Shown piece after piece: positions 55,601 through 62,620 of a stretch of DNA of 64,000 nt. Numbering within the stretch: the first letter of the stretch is position 1; each line of letters opens with the position of its first letter. Below the pieces are notes generated by a model. The model was not told the DNA's origin. It saw only the letters and a program-made list of their open reading frames with translations, and did no database searches. This DNA comes from Dromaius novaehollandiae (Eukaryota; Chordata; Aves; Casuariiformes; Dromaiidae). Both the position numbers and the translations under genes were made by a program. Location of the stretch: NCBI RefSeq assembly GCF_036370855.1, contig NC_088102.1, positions 39,779,835-39,843,834 on the forward strand, in the 5' to 3' direction.

Positions 55601-57667
55601 GTCTTTGTTGTATTTCATCTTATTTCCAGACATTTTGTCAAAATTCTGATCATATCTACCAAGCTGCTTACAGTATCACCCATAAAATTTATGCCATCAT
55701 CCAAGCTGTCGATTGCAATATTCAAGAGCGGCAGGCCGAAGACAGATTCCTCCAGGAGCCATAACACATAAGATGCCTTCTCAACTTGGAAGACAATTAA
55801 TAACTACATTTTATAATATCATTTTAATCCTCTGAGAACACAAATGAAAATGTAAAGACACATCTTTGCCATACTTTCTCCAGATGTACAATTGCACAAT
55901 TCTCATGTGGAAGGTAAGGTCAGAAGCTTTATCAAAGTCAACATCTAGCACAAACTGCTTTTCCTCACCTACTTACACGAGTTAAGCTATCAAATATCAA
56001 ATCTGATATATGACTGCAAAACTACAGTGACTTTTTCTCCCCACAAGATCATCACATTCTAAGCACCTACAATTCAATCATGTAATGTTTTTTTTCCAAA
56101 TCCTTTACAGAGTTAAATTGAGCTGAACCCTATTGAACTGCTTGGGTTCTCCTCATTTTAAAAAAAAAGGAGTGAACCTCAAAAGAAGAGTCTGTAATAA
56201 TCTGGCAAAGAACAGGACTGTGACCTAAAACATACTTCCAGCCTTAAACATCCAAGCAGGGTATTATTAAACTAAATAGTGTCAGAACACTCAAAAATAC
56301 ACACAAAAAATTAGAGAACAAGCTAATTTAATTCTAATCATCAAAAAAGCAAAGTTCTAGACAGTCTTTTAGGTATATATGCATGCAGTAGGATATCTAA
56401 AAAGCTTTAACATTGTGCCTGGTCCATTTTTGAAAGGTGTTACACAACGAGGTTGTCCGCAAAACCAGGGATTGGATTTGCTGATCCAAATGGTCCATGC
56501 AGCTGTTTTTTATAATAGTAGAGTTGTTTTATTAGTTCTCATTTCTTACAAGTGCCTTTATCAATATTTTAAGATGTGTTCAATTTATATTTCCACTAAA
56601 GTTCCTTATCCTACAGACTTCAGTCATGTGACTTACTTGGATCACTTTAAAATAAACAACCTTAACCTTTTCAATGCATACTTAAAATAAGATGGCCTTA
56701 ACTTTAATAGGTGCCACTGTGCCACTGTCATTCTTTGGACCACTTAGTTTTGCTGAGGTGTGCTGTTCAAAGTTTGAGGATGCCATTAATTTCTATAACA
56801 GTATTGAAAATAGTGGAATTATCCTTTGCCCTGTTCTTTGTCCACCTTCAAATTTATTTTTTATGAACAAATTGTTTAAGCAGAAAAGAGACATGAGTTG
56901 CGTCAATAGAATCTTCCCACCAACCTGTCCTTGCTGCTGCTTTTACCTAAAAGCATTTAATTTTTCCTCTAGTGTGCATAAGCATTTAGCACAGACAAGT
57001 GTGAACTATTTTATATTATGCTGTCCATCTTGTAATTTTGTTTTATCCCTCTGACCTCAGTGATTTTTTCCAATCTCAAGTATCTAACTAGTTGTGCCTC
57101 ACCTATCACTTCGACCCCAACCGTAACTATAACCTATGAAGTCATTTAACTCATAAAATCTTTCCTTGTCTTTAAACCTTCAGATTAGCAGACAAACCCT
57201 GCAGTCGGGGCTTAAACGCAGCTATACAGCTAAGGAGTTTACAGAGACGCAGAAGCAGCGTTTGAAGCAAACCCGCCGACACACGCTCTGCGCACGTGAT
57301 GGGGCAGCCGCTCCCGGCCGTTGGGGCGTGGCTGAGGGCGGTAACCGCAGCGCCAACGGCTCCGCGCCGCACGCGGCCCCAAGGAGTGGCGGCAGGGGGC
57401 GTGGCCTGCGGCCACGGGTCGCCGCCACGACTCGCGGGGCGGGGCTCGCGCGAGGCCACGCCCCCGTCTCCTCCCCTCCCCCCCCGCGGGAGGCGGCCGC
57501 CGCGCCGGGCACGCGCCGGGCACGCACCGACCCCTGCCGGCCCGCCGCGGCGGCGCCGCCCCCACCCGCTCTCTCCGCAAGCGGCGCGCCCGCCCCGCGC
57601 TGCTCACCAACAGGGGGATCCCGAAAGTCATCGTTCGGCCCCTCCACAGCCTGCGGAGCCGCTCCAT
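9546..57667 (-). CDS. COX16: COX16 cytochrome c oxidase assembly factor, complete spliced gene (4 coding exons)
   Basis: Spliced minus-strand CDS: 57667-57608, 45477-45400, 24577-24515 and 9662-9546. It totals 318 nt, 105 residues plus TGA. COX16 is a small single-pass inner mitochondrial membrane protein that assists complex IV assembly, chiefly maturation of the copper-bearing COX2 subunit together with the SCO proteins (family knowledge). Seen here: a short basic N-terminus (residues 1-12), a hydrophobic membrane segment (about 15-32), the family signature VGGSFGLREFAQIRYD (about 24-39), a charged helix-like stretch with LESEY (about 47-70), and a C-terminal block DNWENIRGPRLWED (about 75-88) before a basic tail. 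Human COX16 has 106 residues and the same order. All splice sites are GT-AG and all junctions are phase 0. The identification is firm. The exact start codon (Met1 or Met13) is less certain. Confidence 0.95.
13640..13775 (+). mobile_element. MIR-like SINE fragment
   Basis: Core run gtctctgtttcccatctgtg followed by aaagggggataagaaaat matches the MIR cagtttccccatctgtaaaatggggataat block. The flanking parts are weakly conserved, so the boundaries are uncertain. In COX16 intron 3. Confidence 0.55.
14785..14910 (+). mobile_element. MIR-like amniote SINE fragment
   Basis: Shows ttttcccaatttgacaaatg, then gagcttaattaatgtttgta and a ctctcagagcct...atactatag ending, which follows the amniote MIR-type 3' half (cccatctgtaaaatg, ttaatgtttgtaaag, gagatcc...ctata). 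In COX16 intron 3. Confidence 0.6.
20340..20990 (-). mobile_element. Decayed CR1-type LINE fragment in COX16 intron 3
   Basis: Plus-strand landmarks match the reverse complement of CR1-like ORF2: gttcaaaatgtggacaccag near 20410, a run near 20440-20490 ending in aaatcacctcctcc, the acttgcaacttttc/ttgcccagctt blocks, and atcactgaaagaaaaattca near 20803. It covers roughly the same stretch of the element as the copy at 55.2-56.1 kb. It is heavily degraded with no coding frame left. Start and end are estimates. Confidence 0.6.
21737..21760 (+). repeat. 24-base uninterrupted T tract
   Basis: A pure run of 24 T in COX16 intron 3 (A in the sense of the gene). It may be a simple microsatellite or the tail of an old minus-strand insertion; no element body was recognised beside it. 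Confidence 0.95.
24515..24577 (-). CDS. COX16: COX16 coding exon 3
   Basis: A 63-nt exon encoding 21 residues, beginning VDPALKEKLKQNN and ending LESEYK, matching human MDPELEKKLKENK and LESEYEK. The acceptor is ttttgtcttacag. The donor gtacaa matches the consensus poorly at +4 to +6 and runs directly into AATAAA. Both ends are phase 0, so skipping this exon would delete 21 residues without a frameshift. Confidence 0.95.
25651..25689 (+). repeat. 39-base uninterrupted A tract
   Basis: A pure run of 39 A residues in COX16 intron 2 (T on the transcribed sense). No AATAAA and no recognisable gene or SINE body lies immediately upstream on the plus strand, and no flanking target-site duplication was seen by eye. 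It may be a retrotransposed tail or an expanded mononucleotide microsatellite. Confidence 0.95.
28290..28485. repeat. Possible old interspersed repeat (amniote type)
   Basis: Pieces such as aaattttcaaaggttctcaa and agtgcctaaaattcttttaaaatgtggc recall a dispersed amniote repeat containing attttcaaagg...gcctaa...ttgaaaatctggcc blocks. Family and boundaries are uncertain. Confidence 0.25.
30439..30452 (+). repeat. 14-base G tract
   Basis: An uninterrupted G run in COX16 intron 2. Such runs are prone to sequencing length errors and can form G-quadruplex-like structures. Confidence 0.9.
36030..36090 (-). mobile_element. Possible MIR 5' (tRNA-like) piece, reverse orientation
   Basis: The plus strand reads ggaattagaagccagggttc followed by ctctgctcctcagacatagtctaaccgcc, resembling the reverse complement of the tRNA-derived end of MIR-like SINEs (gggattcgaacccaggtct...taaccac). 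Short and diverged. Confidence 0.35.
36238..36302 (-). mobile_element. tRNA-derived SINE or tRNA-like relic
   Basis: The plus strand carries caggattcagctcttccaca followed by tgctagctaagtgctctgctgctgaacca, which follows the reverse complement of a tRNA from the T arm to the D arm (ggattcgaacc...catgctaagcgagtgctctaccactgagc). The T stem does not pair well and no acceptor stem is evident, so it is not a functional tRNA. Confidence 0.4.
36655..36775 (+). mobile_element. MIR-like amniote SINE fragment
   Basis: Contains aattttcccaatttgtataa, a cgggcacgttacctctctgcctc stretch and attcaataatgcttgtaagg, in the same order as the amniote MIR 3' half. In COX16 intron 2, 350-600 bp from two other short tRNA/SINE-like pieces. 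Confidence 0.5.
38346..38361 (+). repeat. (ATC)5 microsatellite
   Basis: Five consecutive ATC/CAT units in COX16 intron 2. Confidence 0.85.
42757..42814. repeat. 29-bp tandem duplication, diverged
   Basis: gatcacagtttagcatttt (from 42757) recurs as gatcacagtttagtattt (from 42786), followed by less similar sequence. In COX16 intron 2. Confidence 0.5.
42960..43130 (+). mobile_element. MIR / CORE-SINE fragment
   Basis: Contains the diagnostic MIR run ggacaagttacttaac, then a cagtttcc-like stretch, gtaaaatggaaataataat and a tail with gagctcttta, in the family's order. Old and diverged. It lies in COX16 intron 2, in antisense orientation to the gene. Confidence 0.75.
45400..45477 (-). CDS. COX16: COX16 coding exon 2
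   Basis: A 78-nt exon encoding 26 residues, beginning LYLVGGSFGLREFAQIRYD, the most conserved part of the family (end of the membrane helix and the start of the intermembrane-space part). The acceptor has a long T-rich tract ending in tttttcag. The donor is AAG followed by gtaatt. Both ends are phase 0. Relative to human, two extra residues follow the RYD motif. This exon alone identifies the gene. Confidence 0.96.
48825..48905 (+). mobile_element. MIR-like SINE fragment
   Basis: Run agtttccctatttgtaagat followed by ggagataacaat and a distal ctctgaagttattatagcag, similar to MIR cagtttccctatctgtaaaatggggataat and the gctctgagatc...ctatag end. In COX16 intron 1. Confidence 0.5.
51694..51705 (+). 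repeat. 12-base C tract
   Basis: An uninterrupted C run in COX16 intron 1, meaning G-rich in the COX16 pre-mRNA. Confidence 0.9.
55245..56080 (-). mobile_element. Decayed CR1-type LINE fragment (reverse-transcriptase region)
   Basis: On the plus strand this region follows the reverse complement of the CR1-like ORF2 consensus known from birds, turtles and crocodilians. Landmarks in order: gttgctttcctctagacttt (near 55330), the tttgtcaaaattctgatcat block near 55635, atgccatcatccaagc near 55693, and the strand opposite the conserved PQGSVLGP-type reverse-transcriptase motif near 55735-55760. A tatcaaagtcaacatct block follows near 55930. The copy is much diverged, with indels and many stops, so it is an old inactive relic. 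The boundaries are approximate. Confidence 0.7.
57502..57523. repeat. 11-bp perfect tandem duplication in the CpG island
   Basis: Two perfect adjacent copies of gcgccgggcac, at 57502-57512 and 57513-57523, just inside COX16 intron 1. A small duplication in GC-rich DNA; no function is evident. Confidence 0.8.
57608..57667 (-). CDS. COX16: COX16 coding exon 1
   Basis: Encodes 20 residues starting MERLRRLWRGRTMTFGIPLL and ends at a good donor (TTG followed by gtgagc). It lies inside the CpG island. The stretch RRLWRGRTMTFGIP aligns with the human N-terminal region ending in LGYGVP, and the split before the membrane segment continues without gap into exon 2. The chosen ATG has G at +4 but C at -3, so its context is only moderate. 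A second in-frame ATG (Met13) is at 57629-57631. The arginine-rich start suits a matrix-facing N-terminus or import signal; that is inferred. Confidence 0.88.
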
Positions 57668-57684
57668 GAGCCCTGCCGACCCAT
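57628..57684 (-). promoter_or_regulatory. Upstream ORF overlapping the COX16 start
   Basis: An 18-codon ORF begins 17 nt upstream of the COX16 ATG in another frame and ends in TGA at 57628-57630. The stop shares bases with an in-frame COX16 ATG (Met13) as ATGA, an arrangement that permits termination followed by reinitiation. Its ATG has G at +4 but C at -3. It only matters if transcription starts upstream of 57684, which the ETS position makes likely. Confidence 0.45.
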
Positions 57685-57726
57685 AGGCCCCGAGCGGCTC
57701 CTTCACGCCTCCGGCCCTTTCCGTAG

Positions 57727-57735
57727 CACTTCCGG
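57727..57735 (-). promoter_or_regulatory. ETS/GABPA (NRF-2)-type site CCGGAAGTG
   Basis: A full ETS-family core with GABPA-type flanks on the minus strand, 60 bp upstream of the COX16 start codon. GABPA (NRF-2) sites next to the start are a hallmark of nuclear genes for respiratory-chain components, so the site fits the gene. The transcription start is probably within a few tens of bases of it. Motif and position are seen; use is inferred. Confidence 0.6.
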
Positions 57736-57965
57736 GAGAGCGCGAGTCCGCCCGCCACAGCGGTCCCCCCCGCGCCGGGGCAACGCGCCCGGAGAAGCTT
57801 GGTTCCGCTGTCGCCGGCGGTCCCCGCGGCTGGGGCGGAGCCTCTGCGGCGCCTCTTCTCTTTCTCCGGGTCGCGCAACGGAATCGGCGGCCGCGCTCTC
57901 CACGGCCGCGGGGCCGGGGGCGTTGTGCTAGGCCCTTCGCCAGCGTGAGGGGGCGGCGGGGCGAC

Positions 57966-58037
57966 ATGCAGCCGCCGCCGCCGCCCTCCGGCAGCAGCTT
58001 GCCAGCCTCCCCCTCGCTGTTCTCTGGAGGAGGCTGA
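57966..58037 (+). other. Possible short plus-strand ORF of a divergent transcript
   Basis: A 23-codon ORF on the strand opposite to COX16 starts MQPPPPPPSG and ends in TGA, with G at -3 of its ATG. It lies about 300 bp upstream of the COX16 start codon, where divergent CpG-island transcripts often begin. A possible donor (gtgaga) lies near 58099. No known protein was recognised, and proline runs are expected wherever CCG repeats occur, so it may be chance. Confidence 0.12.
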
Positions 58038-58515
58038 GCCTAAGCTGTGTGCCCAAATATGCCCACACCAGACGCCGCCGCCTCTGGCCTCCCTTGAGCT
58101 GTGAGAAACTTATTGAGCACAAAGAGGCGCTTTGTGGGTGCCTCGTTTTGTTGTAACACACTGAAGCAGGTGCCCAGATTTAAGTCCTGTCAAAACTCCA
58201 GGAAATTTCGGGTACAAATTGAACATTGTTCCTGGGCCAGAGCGTTTGCTTCTGGAATGGGCTTGCTCAAACGAGTGGCATTTACACTAATTTCTGACTC
58301 CTGTTTTTATCTCTCAGTTTTCTGTTTGGAGGCAGGTCCCTTTTAATCATCATTCTGCCAGACTAGGCAGGAATACAGAGGGTTTCTGCTTTAAAACTTT
58401 TTAAAGTTACTGATTAAAAAAGGCCACAGAGTATGTGCTGGACTTCTCTGTGTTATGCACACGCATCCACATACGCATATCACAAAAGCTGTTTGAATTG
58501 AAGGACTGTTGTTGA

Positions 58516-58525
58516 GCATGCGCAG
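58516..58525. promoter_or_regulatory. NRF1-like motif GCATGCGCAG
   Basis: It closely resembles the NRF1 core (TGCGCATGCGCA type), about 850 bp upstream of the COX16 start. NRF1 regulates many mitochondrial genes, but the site lies outside the CpG island and is distant, so its role is doubtful. Confidence 0.25.
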
Positions 58526-58885
58526 CAGGCATGATGGTACCTAATGGTAACAAAAAGCGGTCCATGGACTGGCCCATGGACAATTTCATCCCCTCAGTGG
58601 CTTTTCTGAGGAGAAAAATGGAAGGCTTGATTGGGGAGCACATCCGTATGTCCTGCACCTGGCGTAGCTGAGTGCTTAGGTCATACGCAGCTTCAACCAT
58701 ATCCATGGGAAAGAAAGGACGGGTCTGGAACCACAGCATCTGCTGCAGAAGTAACCAGCTAGGACTTAAAGCCAGGAGATGCTAGTAACAGCATAGGAGT
58801 GTTGAAAGGGGAAGTGAGACTTGAAATGATCTGGCTCCATGGTTGCCAAGCCTGGACTAACCTGCAGCCCCTCTGGGGTTTCTGC

Positions 58886-58908
58886 TCCTTTTTATTTATT
58901 TATTTATT
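58886..58908 (+). repeat. (TTTA)n microsatellite
   Basis: About four to five TTTA units in the upstream flank. Confidence 0.8.
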
Positions 58909-58994
58909 TGTCACCTATGGCGTGTGGAATGAAATCTACCCACCCTTTATTCCTCCTGGAAACCTGTTTGTTCAGACACCCTATTCTTGCTGTG

Positions 58995-59085
58995 TGTTTG
59001 TACCACACCTAGCACAGTGGCATTCTTGTCTTCGTAGGCTGCTAAGCACTACACTATTTGTGTTGATTATTTTGGCACCTATGAA
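58995..59085 (+). mobile_element. Possible amniote SINE/MIR-type 3' end
   Basis: gtgtttgtaccacacctagcacagtgg, then ctgctaagcactacactatttgtgttgatt, resembles a common reptilian SINE-like tail (tgtacagcacctagcacaatgggg...taggtgctac...aataata). The assignment is by memory of that tail only. Confidence 0.35.
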
Positions 59086-59575
59086 GACCTTATTACTAAT
59101 ATCACAAACCATTGTATGGATATACTCTGTTATTATATTAAAGGGAATGTAATATTGCATTAATGACTGATAGTTCAGTCTGTATTCTAGGATAGTGAAA
59201 ATACAGTTACTACAGCATAGTCCCTAAAGGTGAGATGAAAGGCCCATCCACAAACCTGCAGTAACTCAGGCCTGACCCTGAAGTATCCTACTAAAATAAA
59301 GTTCCTTTTGTATGTGTGTGTGCAGAGAGGGAGCAGAGTTTTCTGTCAGTGCAGACACCTTTGAAGCCACAGAAATTAGAAAACAACAACAAAAGACTAG
59401 GGAGAAAAAGACTCTCCAGATAACCCCAAGGCTGAGGGGGAGCTCAGTGCTACCACGTGGCCAGATGGTTTAAAACAGGGAGTCCCTCAGGAGAAGCTCC
59501 CTTCAAAAATCTTGAAGGTGAAACAAAGAACACATTTCCCCAGACAGAGTCAGGTGACAGAGGATGGTTGTCAGG

Positions 59576-59591
59576 AAAAAAAAAAAAAAAA
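59576..59591 (+). repeat. 16-base A tract
   Basis: An uninterrupted A run in the upstream flank of COX16. No associated element was identified. Confidence 0.9.
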
Positions 59592-62566
59592 GAGGAAAAG
59601 CCTGCAGCGAATCGTTTGGGATGAAACAAAGGCTCATGCTGTGCATAATGAAGAAAAATCCATGTGAGCATTGATGGTTGCTGCAGCGTTCCCAGCAGTG
59701 AAGAGAGTGCTGTTCCATCTGTCAGCAAGGTGAGGATTGCCTTTTCTTGTTCAGTGAGCTCTAGATACTGTGATTTGGGTACCAGAGAAGATTTAGCATT
59801 GCGCATACATATGTATTATGTAAAGACATCCAGCAACAGAGACATATTTCAAATATGTAGGGTTGATAGCCTCACTGAACATACCTATGTGTTTTGTGTT
59901 GAACTCCTGAAAAAACAGTGACCTTTAAGTGAGAGCCCTTGACTCAAATTCTTGAAATTTTTCTGTGTTCTGAAGTGATTCTGTGATCAACAATAAAAGT
60001 GCTTCAGCAGGTGATAATTTGGCAGAAGAACTTGGCTGGGGCAAAGTGGAAGTCAAAGACAAAATCTGCCCCTCTGCAAAAACACATTCAAATGCTGCCT
60101 GGTTCAGATGCACTGCATCTCATGAGACCTAGGGATTTCACCTCCCTCCACACATCTCAAAAGCCAGCCTGCAGAACTGAGGGCCTGATCTAGGATGGAG
60201 GCATGTCAGGAAAGCAAGTGGCTTCTGCAGCTTACAACTGTGATGCCTTGGCAGGGTTGGGAAGGAGAGCAGGGCTGGAATAGCAGGGGACATTGCCATT
60301 CAGCATTGATAAGCACTGAGGGTGCCATTGGAGAGAAACATATGCAACTCCTGCACACCCTAGTGAGACCTGAGGGCTGTGTTAATATTCACCCAGTGGA
60401 TGACCAGAACATAGCCAGCTGAATCTTTGCTTGTAGCAAAAAGCAAGTTGTTCCACAACTGCTAAGCTACACACATGCAGTCCCCACTAGCTTTTGTAGG
60501 TGAACACACACCTCCATTGAGGGCTATCCTCCTGCTGCAGTTTTGAACTTTCCATCAAAGCTCACTGATGAAAGCAGTCCTCAGGGTCAAGCCACTAACA
60601 ATGTCTTTCATTTTTGTCTGGTTTCCTAAAGAAAGAAAACTGTCATGGCCATAGTGTCTGTTTGCTTGCATTGTTATCCCTTATCCCAATCACACTGGAT
60701 TCCCTGGTTCATTTCAATTGTGTGACAGAGGAGTCAAGAGCTCAAAAATCATAATGGCAACTGGATAGAGGAAAGAGCCTGCAGATGGGCTCTGGGAAAG
60801 GCTGCACTATGAGTCCTCCTCTTCCTGGGCAGCCAGGTTAATCGACTGTGGGACACAGCCACAGCCATAAGAAGCATAACCCCATGAAGAGCAGCCCTAT
60901 TTAGACTGCAAGCAGAGACTACCAGAATTAATCACTAAAATAAAATACTAAGTCAACAGATGCAGAAGCTTTTATAGTGCCTTGAAAACTAGGTAGCTAT
61001 GACAGCATTAAAGGACAGTCTACTCTGAGACTCAGAACCAGAAGTCATTCATTCCTGGTTGTAATTGTGTGTGCCCTGTCATCTTCTCAAGCACTTCTCA
61101 GCCACAGCCACATACACAGCTGTAGAGTGCTGAAGTTTGGGGGATAAGAGCACGTAAGATAAGTATCCTCCAGGCACAAGCTGTGACATTTTCACATATT
61201 TCTGTAGCCAAAGGCTCTGCCATGTGCTGGTAGCCTGTGGAAATGGCAGAGTGGAACTGGGAGAATGAAAGCTCCCCTTTTAACAAAGTAGAATGGGGCA
61301 GCTGCTGCCTCAACACAGAGAGTAATTTAAAACATTTTGGAAAATGCAGCACTGATGATTACTTCCTTTGGTCTTCTCCATTAATCATGGCTTTACTTAA
61401 GTTTTCTAACATGTCAACAAGCCACCACACATGAACAAACTAAAAAGGAAAGTCAAACATACATACATAATAACAAGCCAAACTAACATTACTGCAGTCC
61501 AGTGACCACTAACTTTTTCTGGAAGCCTCTGCACACTAGAGACAAACAGAACTGAAGAATAAAAAAAACTAATATAGCAGGAAATGACTGCTTCTTGCAT
61601 ACATCATTAACATGAAGCCAACATGGGCCTGAATTACAGAAACATGAACTCTCAGCTGCAAGTGATGACAGCAAGAGGACAGCTCTGTGTTCATCTCTGC
61701 ACTGTGCTGAGACTGGGATGAACTTGTCACAGAGCACAGGCTCGGGGACTAATTCACACAGATTCTCTGAAAGAAAAGCTGTTCCTTTCTGAACTTTGTA
61801 AGCATTTGAGAGCTGTAGGTCTCAAATCACGCACTCAGGAGGAGGAACCCAAATGACAAAAACATCCCATAGAATAATATCCTGAAATTAAGAGATTTGC
61901 TATTATAGATAGAGAAGTGCTGAGAAAAAGATGTTATTACTTACCTCTTTCCTCTCAGCCTAACTTTCCCTAGAAACAATTTGTCTTTTCTCATAACTCT
62001 AATATTCTACCTTACCTTCATTCTTTCTGTCTCACTTGGATACTGTTAGCTCTCTGTAAGCAAAATAAGCCACAGCTGCTGATGCCCACGTGCAGAGTCA
62101 GCAGCCTCCCCCTCTCCTCTTTAAAAGAGCACAAAAGCTCCTGGAAATGGGTAGAAGGGTTGAGTGTGTATTAATGCCATTGGGAGCTCTCTTCAAGATT
62201 TGCAAACTGCTCTTTTGTTTTTATTGATAGCTGTTGGTATCTAAAACACTCCCATGGTTTTAGAATCTAAAACAGCAGAATTGGAAAGTGAGAGAGAAAG
62301 GAAATGTGAAGCTAAATAATAAATAGTCTAATTTTGTGTTTGGAAGGATAAGAAAAGTGCCTGAAACATTCTGTGCCAGAGATGAACAGTAAATTAGACT
62401 TTAAAAATGTCTTCATTTTTAATAATCTAAAATGCTGTTAAATTACAGAGATAAAGCTATCATCAATGTATGTTTCATTTCCACAGTGTCCCTTTGTTCT
62501 TGTCATTATTGGTCAATAACCTTGAACAGAGTTTGAAGACTGGAACATGTTCTGGTTTTGACTTAC

Positions 62567-62620
62567 AGCAGAGGTTTCATGTTCATCATCCTTGTTGTGG
62601 CCCCCATTGCCATGAACAGA
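62567..62620 (-). other. Unassigned minus-strand exon candidate (54 bp)
   Basis: A 54-nt interval bounded by a T-rich acceptor (ctatgtttgtcag) and a strong donor (gtaagt). Read in phase 0 it is open and gives SVHGNGGHNKDDEHETSA; a second frame is also open. I do not recognise the peptide, and it does not match remembered SYNJ2BP, the gene expected upstream. Short open stretches between fair splice sites arise by chance, so this is a weak candidate exon of a neighbouring gene or long non-coding RNA. Confidence 0.15.

Larger units (their letters stand above)
45478..57607 (-). other. COX16: COX16 intron 1 (12,130 bp)
   Basis: Bounded by donor gtgagc in the CpG island and acceptor tttttcag. The first 400 bp is GC-rich promoter-proximal sequence; the rest is AT-rich. 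It contains a CR1 relic (55.2-56.1 kb), a MIR-like piece (48.8 kb) and a C12 tract. No nested gene was recognised. Confidence 0.9.
57200..58090. promoter_or_regulatory. COX16: CpG island and promoter region of COX16
   Basis: A block of very high GC and dense CpG inside otherwise AT-rich sequence. It covers COX16 exon 1, the presumed transcription start, the beginning of intron 1 and about 400 bp upstream. It holds several GC-box-like motifs, an E-box-like CACGTG near 57293, and an ETS site at 57727-57735. No TATA box is visible at a fitting position. This is typical of a constitutively expressed nuclear gene for a mitochondrial protein. CpG islands often start transcription both ways, so a divergent plus-strand transcript is possible. 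Confidence 0.85.

Noticed and set aside
57222..57967. Several 200-240-codon ORFs on both strands in the CpG island
   Set aside because: High GC removes stop codons from all frames. The peptides are Arg/Ala/Pro/Gly-rich and mutually overlapping. The longest minus frame is in phase with COX16 exon 1, but the match to COX16 only begins at about the chosen start.
57966..58346. A protein-coding gene divergent from COX16
   Set aside because: Only short frames and no recognisable family; kept as a low-confidence note on divergent transcription.
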